Translations under genes and position numbers: made by a program
NCBI GenBank assembly: GCA_003344405.1
Contig: NOWV01000027.1
Span: 310,001 to 374,000 of the forward strand
Direction: 5' to 3'
DNA: 64,000 bases
Source of the DNA: Trichoplax sp. H2
Taxonomy: Eukaryota; Placozoa; Uniplacotomia; Trichoplacea
Shown here: positions 39,509 through 53,100 of the stretch, piece after piece
How positions within the stretch are numbered: position 1 is the first letter of the stretch
Layout of the letters: each line of letters starts with the position of its first letter
The notes under the pieces: model-generated
Databases searched by the model: none
The model's input: the letters and a program-made list of their open reading frames with translations, nothing else
Told to the model about the DNA's origin: nothing

Positions 39509-41700
39509 ATGGCTTTCTCCTACTTTGCATCGTCTGTTCGATATCTATCAAGATATATATATCAAGGCCCCCATTTAACGTCTACAGGATCACTTAGCAA
39601 CGTTGTTCATGCTACAAAGATGAGCAAGGTATAATATAGAGTAGATATTGATCTTGCATGATCGATGATGAGATGACATTGTACAACATTCTTTAAAATT
39701 TTTCCTTTTGCACGTTTACAGGCATGGCCGAGATTAGCTTCAACAGCAATCCAAGAGAATTCTTTGATACATAATGGTAACTATCTTGCTTATACACTAG
39801 CTTAGGGTAGAATAGGTTCTGCATCTTCATAGTTTACTGTAAATTACACTGGATGATACTTTATGCAATTACAGAAATTGCATAAGAAACCTTTATGCCT
39901 TAGCTCTAAGTCAATCATAGTGCTTTAGTCGGTACTCAAGCGTACTGTAGTAACAATTTTAATAATTGAACGTTCAACGTTAATCTCAATTTTCACTAGC
40001 AGCGTGATATATGCTTTATAATAGAAGTATTATGATACCATGGTAAATTAACTGTGTTTTTAAAGCTTAAATAATGCGATTTAGTCTCTTAGGTACAACC
40101 TTTCTGTAATCCAAAGCGGTAATTGAATGTGCAGTAATATACAATGTAGTATAACACAGAGTATTTACTAATGTGGATAATTTGTATAAATTGATTTTGG
40201 TAATCCTTTTATTTGCATTAGCTGATTTAAGCAATGATAAGGAATATCAAACTTATAAACCGACTATCCCACAAGCTTGGTTTACATCATTGGATGGGCA
40301 ACTCAAGGGTTTAGTTGAACTGGATAGGAGAGTCTTCTTAGCAAATCCGAGGTAAAACTACCAACTATTCTTGGTCCAATCGTTTACACACTAACGTATA
40401 AATTCATAATTTTACCCTTTAATTACATTTTTACAACAACCTTAGGATAGATATCTTGCATCGTTATGTCGTTTGGCAGTTAGCAAAGAGAAGAGCGGTA
40501 AAGCTTTGTGCTATTACTATACGTCTGATTATAATTATGTTAACGCCCTCGATTTATACAAGTTGGTATCATCATTGCACCTAACTTTCATTTTCCTGTT
40601 GATGATAGGGTACTGCAAAGACGAAGAATCGAGGTGAAGTTAGAGGAGGTGGAAGAAAGCCATGGCCTCAAAAAGGCTCAGGAAGAGCTAGACAAGGAAG
40701 TATCAGAGCTCCACATTTCAGAGGAGGTATTAAGAATTTTGTTTTAGCGAAAATTTTATTGACACTACCTGATGATACTTTAGTTATCCACTAAACTTAG
40801 AATTTAATCAAAGCGTAGTGTTGCATAGTATTCACTATGCAATTACGGTATTATATTCATGCAGTCTTTAAACAGGAATCGTAATTTCTTTAGGTGGCAC
40901 TGTTCATGGACCTCGCCCTCGCAGTTATGATTTCACCTTTCCTCGTAAAGTTAGATCTATGGCAATACGTGTTGCGTTGTCGGTCAAATTTGCTCAAGTA
41001 TGTGATATATCATGAATTTTACATAGTATAATATAATCAATGATTTTATCAATAATATGATGACATCGTTCTTTATAGGGTGATTTGTATATCGTTGACT
41101 CATTTGGTTTGGAGACCCACAAAACACAAAACTTAAAGGACTTACTCGATCAAAGAAATTGGTATAGCGCACTTCTTGTAGATGGGTAGGTAGAACATAC
41201 ACATTTGTAGTGATAATTTCGTTTTGTATTCTTGATTAGGATTATACTGTATGAATGACGTCAAAATTTAAGCAAGCATAATTAAATGAGTTACTTACCC
41301 TGTGATATTACTCCTAGTAATACATATGTAGATGAAAATCTTAGACTAGCTGCAAGAAATATTCAAAAGTGCGATGTCCTACCTAGCTACGGTTAGAATC
41401 AGAATCATTACCCAAATGTGTTTAAATCTCCTCTTCCGACTGATCTAGTTGTTAATTGATACTTCAACTCTTTTTTATGCCATTCAATTATATTTAGCGC
41501 TTAATGTACATATGATGCTGAAAAGACATGCACTAGTTCTATCCCTTCCTGCATTGAAGATATTGCAAGAACGACTTGTAAAAGATATAGCTGAACCCGC
41601 TTGGGATAAATATGATTTTAAAATGACATCATTAGAATCAATACCGGAAAGTAATGATCAACTACAACTGGAAGAATCAGAGGAATTTAAAGAATCATAA
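39509..41700 (+). CDS. MRPL4: Mitochondrial ribosomal protein L4 (uL4m)
   Basis: Structural protein of the mitochondrial large ribosomal subunit, 320 aa predicted (human 311). Exons: 39509-39628, 39722-39776, 40222-40351, 40446-40497, 40609-40726, 40894-40997, 41079-41185, 41318-41391, 41498-41700 (TAA). The first exon encodes an Arg/Ser-rich, acid-free N terminus typical of a mitochondrial presequence ([18 protein letters not shown]). Family hallmarks: [18 protein letters not shown], then the uL4 loop [20 protein letters not shown] followed by [34 protein letters not shown], and [19 protein letters not shown] near the C terminus. The tail is acidic and extends a little past the human end. 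It diverges from POLR2G and converges with HYLS1 (364 bp between stops). AATAAA at 41918-41923 is a plausible poly(A) signal. Confidence 0.96.
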
Positions 41701-42064
41701 TACCGAAGAAACGGACTTTTTTAAAAACGATTTCTTTGCTAAATTTATTTATTAGTATAATTGTAGAAGAGTCATTGATTTCAAACAGTCTATTTTATAA
41801 ATTCTGCATTGCTTCGATTTTATACAAATATTACCTTATCAAATTATATCGTCTGCTAAACAGGTCTAAGTACTTAACAATTAATTGTATTGTGTCTGAT
41901 ATATAATGTATATGTACAATAAAAGATTATGGACTGGGCTTCAATTATATCATTAATTGTCGGTAGCCAACAGCTCGTATAGTACATGATAATCATACTG
42001 CTAATTCCATATCAATACTACATATATTTTTTTATAAAGCCAAAGTACAATTGATGGAAGGTAG
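41701..42064. other. Convergent 3' ends of MRPL4 and HYLS1
   Basis: 364 bp shared by two converging genes. Plus-strand AATAAA at 41918-41923 could end MRPL4. Plus-strand TTTATT at 41744-41749 reads AATAAA on the minus strand and could end HYLS1. If both are used, the two 3' UTRs overlap by about 170 bp. Confidence 0.5.
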
Positions 42065-45000
42065 CTAAGCCATTCCCGCTCGAATTTCCCATCTAAGTGC
42101 CTTCCGTTTCTTATCAGTCGGTACAATGTAATCATTTGGAGCATGGCATTGATGTGGCCTCTAGAATAAAATTATTAAAAAGTCAGCTTGGCACAAAGAT
42201 GCCGCTCATTATAATTGTAGTACTCACCGATTTAGGAGGATCATATTGTTGTATAAGTTGTTCCTATACCAGTTATAAATGAGATTATACAAAGGACAAT
42301 CATTAGACGCAGAACGATGTATTGTAAAATTAAAAAATACTTAAAACATAAATTATGTACATAATAGAATCTGATTTTGAAAAGGTATACAGTAGGATTT
42401 TAATTTAAATATTTGTTTACTGATCATATATCCCTGTTCCCAAGGTTTGAATTTAATTTATAGTAGTAATTAATATTCCTTACCCTAATTTGCCATCGAA
42501 GGACTTTGTGATTTTTTTCTCCCGGTACTCCTCTTGATCTCCATTCATTTGCATACCGATGATACCTGAATAAGCAATGGAAATTATAACTTTACTGGGA
42601 ATTACTTATTAAATAATGAGTAAATGCTTATTATTACGTTGCAACAGGGTCAGTTTTTTTCAGGTTTCGAGTGTGAGGATGCGTTGAAGATGGACGAATA
42701 ACTGAATTAATTAACAATAAAGTGAAAAACTTAGAGACACTGTATATAGTAAAACAATCATGCTTACGTATAATTTATATAACTGCATTAAAATTTGTAT
42801 TTTATAACTTACAGGAAGGTAGAACTTTCACAGAAGATTGAGGATAGTCTGTCCAGGTCTGCTGAAAAAAGTCAATATCTATTTACATGATTTTTTTGTA
42901 ATATCTTATCATCATCAACAAATCCATCCGTAGAGATTACAGTATATCGGGAGTAACTACAAACCTCATCGCTAGAAAATTTAGCAGCTTCGTTTGGCGA
43001 AACTGATCTTCTATCACGATTTAAGTTTTCTGCTGAATTGCTAATTCTGAATCTATCTGTATAGGCAGATTTTGCACCGTCACGCTCATCTGTAATTATT
43101 GAACCTGCAATAATTTAATCCAATTGTTATTGCTAGCATTTGGTAAAAAACAATTCATTTGGCTATACATCTTTATCAAAATAAGTATATTGTAAGCAAT
43201 ATTATATTTACCAGCTTCGCTTTCAGTTCCTGATTCATCAAATACGCGCGATTCTCCATTGTATTTTCTAAACAATGATATTTTAGTTACGTAAAATTTT
43301 ATTCCTGCATTAGTGTACGCATGCATTAATGTTATTCATAGAAATACCTTAAAACTTTTCGTTTTAGTATTGGTTTTCCTGCAGAAGGTGCAATCGCTGA
43401 TGCTTTACTGATATAGCGATTGATATTTCCTCTATTATTATCAGCTGATTCCTTATAGTAAGAGAAATTTTCCTTGTCGCCAATAATGTTTATCTAATAT
43501 CAAGAACAGTATCATTACTATCAATGCTGAATCTTGACAAAAGTTTTATGCCGCTTACAATTATCCTCTGAAAATGAGGAGATGCTAAATAATACGAAAT
43601 TATAGTATCGAACACGTAAAACATATTGTTACTCCATTGCAAGTGAGTGAATTGAAGATCACTAAGAAGATATATATTGGGGCTAGAACTAATTATATTA
43701 AATTATACAAATTTAAGTACTTTATTACTACAACTTTCAAATTGTTTAACGTTATCCATCACCTACACATACTCATATAAGGCAGATGATAGAATTACAG
43801 ATTTTGCAATTTTTCCATATTTATACAGTATAAAAAGTGGATAACGAGTTATGAATTACCGATTTTCGTTTGGGTACGGAAACTTCTTCGGTAATTTCAG
43901 AAAGTTGAGGCCTTGTATCGTAATCTAGATGAGGAAAAAGCGATATTTGCAATAGTAAAGTGAAATGTTTTAATACCGGGCTCAATTACATAGTCTATAT
44001 AAATTGTGCCGTCTATATACCCTACAGCATAGTATACCGATTATTCTCTTAAAGGATTTTACGAAATTACCGTAAATTTGTATGGGTCAGAAAGATTCTT
44101 TACTGAGTATGTAGTGAGTAACCTTATCACACATTCGACGGCATGTGAGTTAACATAATAGTGTAGCTAATATTGTGCTCTTACTTAGAGGTTAAAAATA
44201 CCGGGCACATAATTACAATTGATGATAACAATGATTTCTATTCGCAGTCTAAAGTTTAATACAAAGTCTCTTACTGTGCATAAGGGCAATACAGGTATGT
44301 ATTTCGGTTATATATTTATGTACAATGCACAAATGGTTAATTACTAGTAGACAGAAAGGCGTAAGAAGTAGCGTAACATAGTGGAATAACTAAATGTTCA
44401 ATGTAAAGTATATGTACAAAAATATAAGGTATCTGAGGCCTATCCTGCTTCAGTATGATACTGTATATCGACATCAAAAAATAACTGAAATGATTACATG
44501 ATAAGTATGGTATACAGCACTATTTTATGTATCTACTGATGCTATAAATGCCATTCTACAGTATACGAGTATACGTATACGTATTAATCAGTATCATAAG
44601 GTCTTTACAAAGCTCCATCTTACCGTCGTAATAATCGCGATCACCACCATCAAGAATATAGTCATGCGGATCGATAGAAGGTGTTGTCATAGTGCTGCTA
44701 CTGCTAAGCAAACTATTTCTCTGTCTTTCATGTTTCGCCAAAGTATTCAAGTCTATAGCATATTTCAAAGAGTGAGGATACGTAAATATGGAAATAAATA
44801 ATACAGTCAATATAATTATCCTGAAAGATACAAAGACTACTGTCGCTATTGTCAACCCAACTAACCTTAAAGTTATATTGGCGTAGGCTAAAACTAGTAC
44901 TGTACGTATAATGTGAATTTATCGATGGAATAGTGATTTAGCCTTAACTAGAGTCTATCGGAAGAAATTTAAAATTGCATACTTATTGGAACGTTTCCTT

Positions 45001-45399
45001 AGCTAGTAATGGTGCGATTAATCAAGTCACTTTTTCATTGATTTTGGCATGGAGTTACATCAGCGATTCAATACGAATAGTGTATTAAAATGAAATGGTA
45101 ACAAACTATTTGTAGAAATAAAGGATACATGATCATGCTTTTACTACCAGTCTAACTAAGTGATAGGATCATGCACATCTGCAACCGGACTACGATAGCA
45201 CAAATTACAACACTCGATTAAAAAAGATATATGACAAACAGTAACATCTTCTCTTAATATACTGTATGTACGTATAGTACGTAAGTTAGTAATTACCTTC
45301 AGCAAATTTATCCAATTTATTCTTTGGTATCTGATTGTATCCAAACGATTTGAGTTGCTTTTTAATTTCTTCTAATGAGAATATACTCTCTTCATCCAT
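42065..45399 (-). CDS. HYLS1: Hydrolethalus syndrome protein 1 homologue (centriolar)
   Basis: Core centriolar protein needed for cilium formation; predicted 301 aa (human 299). Minus-strand exons in order: 45399-45297, 44752-44624, 43924-43860, 43493-43348, 43267-43212, 43104-42961, 42861-42813, 42565-42484, 42263-42228, 42160-42065 (TAG). Hallmarks: N-terminal FSLEEIKKQLKSFGYNQIP (a helix found in invertebrate HYLS1), KPILKRKVLRKYNGES, FDESGTESEAG, the HYLS1 box YHRYANEWRSRGVPGEKNHK then VLRWQIREQL, and C-terminal PNDYIVPTDKKRKALRWEIR. Two donors four bases apart exist at the end of exon 6; only 42961 keeps the HYLS1 box in frame. The middle is Ser/Asn/charge-rich and probably disordered. 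It diverges from UROC1. With BBS1 it is one of two cilium genes within 15 kb. Confidence 0.93.
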
Positions 45400-46017
45400 T
45401 GCTCTTCTTTTAATATGTATTATTATGATTGCTCTACTTTCCAATAAAGTAAGAAATAGAATTGACAATTTAGCACCGATAGATAAGTAATAGCAAATGA
45501 CAATGCAACTAAAATTGCAATAACAGCAGTTACTCCTACCAAGACAATAATTGGTCTATTTTTCGACGATTTATATCGATAATAGTTGAATCAGCGTTTT
45601 GAATCTATCTTCTTCTTGTCGCTTTTTGTTGTGCTTGGGTGTGTATGGATCAGCGAACGAATGTTCAATTCCAGGACAGTCGAGTGCAATTTTGCAGTAA
45701 ATAAATAAATAGTTGTTTATCCAGATGCTATCTTATCTTAATGTGTAGCTGACTGTGGTAAAAATACGAAAGGCAAGTACTCCAATCGAACTTTCACTAT
45801 GGAATCAATGGATTAAAATATGGAAAATGGGTCAAAATTTCAATCCTGCAATGTTCAAATGGCCTTAACTCTCTCACCGATCCTAACCAACCTAAATTGG
45901 CTGTTGGCTTTGCCTCTTTTCTACTTGTCGGTTATAACGAGCAAAGTTAAAATTGTGGGATATTCAATTTGAAAGGTTTTGACGCGACTACGCACGCGTA
46001 CCAGGTTCACTTCTTGC

Positions 46018-46068
46018 TTACAGTACAATATATTGTGTACCATAGTCCTGCGGTACTGTACACTGTAG
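46018..46068. repeat. GTAC palindromic cluster 2
   Basis: Contains TACAGTACAATATATTGTGTAC, a quasi-palindrome, then GGTACTGTACACTGTAG. It lies about 620 bp upstream of the HYLS1 start codon. Confidence 0.55.
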
Positions 46069-46930
46069 ATTACGAACGAGCAATCAGTCCGAATAGGACC
46101 TATCCCCCAATCTGCCTCTAGATTGTTCATTTACAAGAATAGAAAGACAAAAATAAAGTAAACACGCAAATGTATATTTTGATCGTGGAAAGTCTAGTGA
46201 TATCTACAACTGCTGGACTCTAAACAATCTTAGCAACGTATTTTTTAATGATCGGGGCATTCTAGTGGCATCATTTGGTTGCACTGCACTAGAATACTCG
46301 TTATGTAGTCATGTAATCTGATCATGTGTTTTCAAACAGATTACTGCTTTATTCATTTACCTACATCAATGTTGAGCAGAAATCTCCTCATCTTCTGTTA
46401 TACGGTCTATTGTAGTACAACTCGATGGCAACTTGTACTTTGAGGTCGATGTTTTTGTACAAAAAAAAGGACATTATCGTCGACTGTACTGTATCAGTAA
46501 AAGCTGTTGCCATACAAATTTTTGTATTCGAAAATTCTATTTTACGATGATTGCCCCTCGTCCTCGATTCAATCATCAAGACTAACGCTAACAATTTGTC
46601 CACATTAACGTGCAAAATAAATCGAAATCGAATATGTCAATTAGTCTAATTTTTCCATTTTGCGACGTCACTAGTGTAATGTTATTTGTGTTGCGTCAAA
46701 AGGATGTCAGTAGATTGAGTAGGATAGAAGTTATTTTTATTTCTGTTCTTTTTTACTTTACATTATCACTGCCAGTTCATCTTAGTCTGGACCTTAAACA
46801 GGTGATTACTGGTAATTCCTCGTAGTCCAATGGCTGCACAAGTGGACATATAGTAGTCAAGATGTGGAGAAAAGATCTAGGCTGGTGATGATGACGTGAT
46901 GACTACCGAGTGTTGCTCAACTTAGGAACT

Positions 46931-47060
46931 CTGTACAGTACAGTACAGTACTGTATGTACTCACAGTACTATACTGTGTACGATAGCGCTTTAGCACGTA
47001 CTGTACTGTACACTGTAGTAGCATGACTGTACTGTACGGTATACTGTACTGTACTGTACA
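46931..47060. repeat. GTAC palindromic cluster 3 upstream of UROC1
   Basis: A 130-bp stretch made largely of overlapping CTGTACAG, ACAGTACTGT and GTACTGTAC words, including four successive CAGTA repeats at its left end and a run of ACTGT repeats at its right end. It can fold into several alternative hairpins. It ends 91 bp before the UROC1 ATG, so it lies in the promoter or 5' UTR. Confidence 0.75.
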
Positions 47061-47151
47061 CCCTCGAGCGTGTTGGACCACCTAAAGACCTCCGCGTTAG
47101 TCATTCCGTGATCTCTCCTTGCTTGCTTAACAGCGACAACTTTGGTCTATC

Positions 47152-50100
47152 ATGGCGACTTTGAAAGAAATTTGCTCCGGACTGCCTGTTGATCCATTGC
47201 CACCACCACCTCCACAAGAACGCGATACCAGTGTTCCACATGCGCCAGTTCGTAAAACTAACTTGACTTTTGAGGAAGAAAAGGTATAATTTCAATCTGT
47301 ATCTAAAGGACTTGTAATGGCAGTGTAAGACCCATCACTTGACTCGACACTCTACAGCTTAGTTAAATTGAATAAAATACGATGGTAGTATCCATACATG
47401 ATGATATTGAATGTACTATATAGTGTACACCGAAATCAATGACTTTCCTGTGCAATGGGATGATACCATTTTATTCAAGGTCTGTCGATTAGAGCTGCCG
47501 ATGCAGTAGTTCAATAGCTAGCAATCGAAGCCTAGATGATCGCTTGCTCTAATTAGGAGAGGCGTTGACATGGATCCGTATACGCTTATGTACATCAGTA
47601 CATGTAGTATATTTATTTTATTTTATTGTACTACTGTACTATAATCATAATCAATAAAATTGCCTTTTATAGGAAGGTAAAGTGTTATAATGTTCACTGT
47701 ACGGTATGATGGTAAGGATTCGTAATTAAAAATGGCTAAACAACTTTCCATGAGCAGTTTCTATATTGCCTTTCATATTGATAATGATGATATCCAAGCC
47801 TATATTAACGTATAGTAATGATGACTTAGAGCAAAAACAACTGTAATATCTTAAAACGCTTTGGTACGGTATTACTCTTGAAGTAACTAAACTACTGTGT
47901 ATATGTTACACATACATAAAATGCTAAAGTTTGTTGATACACAAAATGCTAAAGTTTGTTGATACACAAAATGCTAAAGTTTATCGATACATAAAATGCT
48001 AAAGTTTATCGATACACAAAATGCTAAAGTTTGTTGATACATAAAATGCTAAAGTTTATTGATACACAAAATGCTAAAGTTTGTTGATTGTCAGCAAGGC
48101 TAATTTTTGCTAGTACAAATTCTACTCCGAAAGAAACATCAGTAATCAGAACCTAAAATAGATCACTGCAGGACTATAGCATAAAAGAGGATAACCATGA
48201 TTATGCTGAAAAATAAGAGCTTAAATACAATGTTAACTTTACTTTTTACTATTGAAACGTAATATTTTGCTATAGTGTAGTATAGTAGCCAAAGTCGACC
48301 CACTGATCAATTCTTAATAAATATAACTGATATAAATCAATTAATTACAAGCACATAATAGTAATCGTTCGCTGCATACAGGTGTGAAATTGTTAATTGT
48401 ATGCATCTATAGAATGTATACTAGTGTTCATACGTATATAACGATAACGATATTACTGCCATTTTATCTTACAGCTTGCATTGAAAAATGCCCTTCGTTA
48501 TTTCCCAATCGAATACCATCCTGAGTTGGCTCCTGAATTTGCCTATGAACTAAAGACATACGGCCATATTTATATGTATCGATTTCGTCCGGCTATTCCA
48601 ATGAAGTAAGATAAATACATTAGATTGAAAATGATGATGCACGTTCAGTCCTTTCTGTAATATAGTAATTAAGTATAACTAGGAACGCTAGCTAATGAGA
48701 TCGCGTTCTGCTATCTTAATTACAATTCTGATAGAATTATGTAAACTCGATTCCCATTCCTATCTTATTTAGATGGCATCTAGTTCTGAAATAAGTATTT
48801 ATAAAATACCATCTCATTATAATTGTAAATAACAGAGCCTATCCGATTCATGAATATCCAACCAACACGAAACAGGCTGCTGCAATCATGCATATGATTA
48901 TGAATAACTTGGATCCCGAAGTAGCTCAAGTAAGAATGTTCAACAAACTTTTTTGATATCTACAGGATCATACAATAATTAATCGTTATATTTTATACAT
49001 TACTATAATTATAAAATGATAATGTATGGTATTCCTTTAGCCTCCCTCTCATTTTATTTGTAGTTTCCGCACGAATTAGTAACGTACGGGGGCAATGGTC
49101 AAGTTCTGTCAAATTGGGCACAGGTACGATGAGATGCTATCAAAAGTATACAGTTTTTACTTATTTACAAGTAAAATCTTATAATATGAGAAGAGCTACA
49201 AAAAATAAATAAGCCAACATAACGATAATGCTAGTGCTTATACCCAGTGATCTGGTACTTGTTGTCTAATGTCATTCCCAGGCGTAATAATGCTAAAAAT
49301 TGGTGATAAAATTTTACAAAATACCAGTCGTATGAAACATTTTATTATTTCTAGATATTTTTTTCATCGCTAGTTTGTGTATGAGCGTTATATTACATTG
49401 TTTAGTGTTGTACGTACATTTAACATGATTACATTAATGTACTAACTATTAGCTTTTCATTTACCGCAAATGGTAAAGTTTTGGATATTGATGTACTATT
49501 TGGCGGAAATGAATGAAGATCAAATGCTGGTTATGAATTCTGGTCATCCACAAGGACTCTATCCAGCCTTTCCGGATTCTCCAAGACTTGTTATTTCGAA
49601 TGGCTTGGTAAATTTATCCATGGCCTATCATGTTCTTTACTAAAGTTATATAATTGTATAATTTACGCCTATCCCTGTGAACCTTCTTCATATCGTCGTT
49701 ACATCCAGATTTATCAATCTATCTTTTGTATCTAGGTTATTCCTAATTACTCTTCTCGTTCGGACTATGAACGGATGTTCGCGTTAGGTGTTTCAATGTA
49801 AGTGTACAGTTCGTATTTTAATTTATAGGTAGAATGCTGATAAAAAATTTCCTACTACATTTCAGGTATGGACAAATGACTGCAGGAAGTTATTCTTACA
49901 TTGGACCACAGGGAATAGTTCATGGTACAACGGTAAAGACGCATTATATAGGATAAAACTAAAAACTATAGTGCTATATTATTTTGCCGACCTATACGGT
50001 TCTTAATTTGATCAATTGGACTAAGCCAAATAAAAAACTTTCACAGTTTCTATTCATTCATATCGGTAGAAGGCTGAGTAATGATGCTATTTGAAAGATA

Positions 50101-53100
50101 TAATAAATATTATATATATTTAATTATACAGATAGCACCATTGATTGATTATGATTTAAATTGAAATTAGATTACTATTATGAATGTTGCTCGACGTCGA
50201 ACTGGCACATCTGTTATGAGTGGAAAGGTATTTTATATTTATCATTAAAGTATACAACCATACACGATAAAATGAATTCATAGTATGCTGTTGTTGTAAG
50301 GTTTTCGTCACTTCAGGCCTGGGAGGTATGAGTGGCGCTCAACCCAAAGCTGCCGTAATCTGTGGTTGTATTGGTGTTGTAGCGGAGGTATTGTAATGAA
50401 TTCAGCTTAGAAAATTTCGTTGGTATTTCACAAAAGTAATTGTTTAGCGATAGAATATTCGTTTAATGTGATTATGTTAGGTCAGCAAAGATGCTTTAGA
50501 GAAGAGGCATAAACAGGGGTAAATACAGCGTATATCTTTATAACAATGTAAACCTAATCTATCCACTCTTTGAGTACACTCATAATTATCATTTGTTAGA
50601 TGGGTGACTACCGTTTGCACGTCCTTGGAAGATTGCATAGCACGAATAAGGTAAGCAAATTAACCCTAAAATCATGTTTAGTAATATAGTAACTATATTT
50701 CTTCAATTAATCATCTACAGATTTATATCATTTAATCACTTCTTCAAACTAATTTGTTTCTTTAAGATATAAGCAGATACTCATTACTGTAGCTGACTAT
50801 TAGCTATAATTGATTTGATGTTCATATCAACTTTTATTTATACTTACTGCTATTCTCCTCTATATAACTATTAATACTATTCAGGGAGTACAAAAAAAAG
50901 GGAGAAGCTGTTAGCATAGGTTTCCATGGAAATGTTGTGACTCTATGGTAAGGTTTATTTTTCACACATATCATCACGTATCCAATGTTTGTTAATTTAT
51001 CTATCGCCTCTCCAATACAGGGAGGGACTTGCGGAAGAGTATGAAAAAACTGGAGAATTATTAGTCGATTTTGGATCAGATCAAACATCTTTACATTGCC
51101 CATTTAACGGTGGTTATTACCCAGTACAGGTAGTCCAGATATAACTTAAACTTACTACGGCAATCGCAATCTACATATCTACTTATTCGTTTCAGTATGG
51201 ATCAAAGGGATGCAAGAAATGCGTTATTGTCATGATTACGCAGTAGTGAATTTTCTACATATATCGTATATTTTGATACAGTTAACTTTCGAAGAAGCAC
51301 AGAAAGTTATGGTAGAGAAACCCGACAGATTTAAGACTATGGTGCAAGAAAGGTTATTTTTGATATCTATATAGCGCTTGTACCTGTACTTTAATTCGCT
51401 ATTTTATACTCTTAAATATATAATACTTTCTTTTATTAGTTTACGTCGTCAAATTGCAGCAATAAATAAATTATCTGCTCAAGGTATGTATTTCTGGGAT
51501 TATGGAAATGCCTTCCTACTTGAAGCTGGACGTGCAGGTAATTTTCCTTTATCGGATGTATACTTACTCTGTTTATTATTAACCAGAAGAATTTTATTGC
51601 GTTGTATTTATTGCCACCTAACTATGCTATATATGAAATATCTTGCGAATGTTATAAAGTATTAATGTTACTTTATTATTGATTTTGATTTGCTATATCA
51701 CAAGGTGCTGATGTATTTAAAGAATTCTCCGAAGGCAAATATAAATACCCAACTTACATTCAAGACATAATGGGGTAATTGCAAAATATCGAAACTAAGT
51801 TTTGGTTGAGCCCTTGTTATTATAAAAAGTAATATTTCTTTCTCGCTATTCTTTCTTTATACCTACAGAGATATATTTTCTCTTGGCTTTGGCCCATTTA
51901 GGTAATGTTATTTGTATGAAATTAAATCTCCTTGATTTTCTAATTTTGTGTTGATTTGATACCTTACACATTCTAAGACTATATGACCTATATTTCATAT
52001 AATAAAGGTGGGTGTGCACTTCAGGGAATCCTGTGGATTTAGAGAAAACTGACGAAATTGCAAAGACTGTATTACTTAATGCAATTGGGGAAGGAGGTTC
52101 ATTTTATAGAGTATTAATCTTTATATATTAGACATCAATGATTATTAAAAGCATCGTAAATATTAATATAATAATGCTTCTCTTAGTTCCAGAAAATATT
52201 CAGGAACAATATGAAGATAATATCAAATGGATTACGGAAGCTGCAAAGCATAAAATGGTACTTCAAAGCATTGATCAGCCTTAAATAATAAGTCGTACCT
52301 AGATGATGCATTTGTATCATCGTAAGCTCCCTAAAACTAATAACAATACTTGAGAATGATTAGCATAGTAATGAAGGTATCTACATAGGTTGTAGGCTCG
52401 CAAGCTCGTATATTATATTCCGATCTGAAAGGACGACGCGCTATAGCATTAGCTTTCAATGACGCTGTTAAAACTGGAAAAATCGAGGTACTCTGTTTGT
52501 AGAATCGATACATTAATTTACAATAGGACTGTATGGAGCACTGGTTAATACTCAATATATAATTATTTCTGTTCTCGTAGACTGTTTGATATGTTCTTAC
52601 TCATATCCAGACGGTTATTATTTATTGCCATAGGCTCCGGTAGTTATTACCAGGGACCATCACGATGTCAGCGGTACGGACAGTCCTTTCCGTGAAACTT
52701 CAAATGTTTACGATGGTTCTTGCTTTTGTGCTGGTAATTAAGTATATACGAGTTAAATGCTTTAGCTATATGAACTTTGGTTAGTTCATCAATTGCGTGA
52801 ATTGAGAATTGGATATTATTTTTAATCGTTATCAGATATGGCAATACAAAACGTTATTGGAGATTCTTTTCGAGGAGCGACTTGGGTATCAATTCACAAT
52901 GGCGGAGGTGTCGGCTGGTATGAGTTTCACTGTATAAAGTGTATAATTTCGTGATTTTTATTGCCAATACATTAGTTTCTCTGTAACGTTTCTAACTCGT
53001 CATCACCTTTGAATCTTGACGTAGGGGAGAAGTTATTAATGGTGGATTTGGTATTGTCTTAGATGGAACTCCCGTTAGTATTGTGTCGATATCAGTTTAA

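Larger units (their letters stand above)
45400..47151. promoter_or_regulatory. Divergent promoter region HYLS1 / UROC1
   Basis: 1.75 kb separates two divergent start codons. It holds two GTAC palindromic clusters (46018-46068 and 46931-47060, the second ending 91 bp before the UROC1 start codon). No third gene is convincing: the open frames here lack homology I recognise and do not splice into anything. Confidence 0.6.

Noticed and set aside
45420-45700. Minus-strand frames with a hydrophobic, membrane-like stretch (IIVLVGVTAVIAILVALSFA) and a nearby charged stretch.
   Set aside because: The two stretches are in different frames separated by stops, no splice signals join them and no start codon fits. 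Hydrophobic runs arise easily in AT-rich DNA.
47914-48088. Regular 25-bp repeats resembling a CRISPR array.
   Set aside because: The copies are contiguous with no unique spacers and lie in an animal intron. This is a minisatellite.
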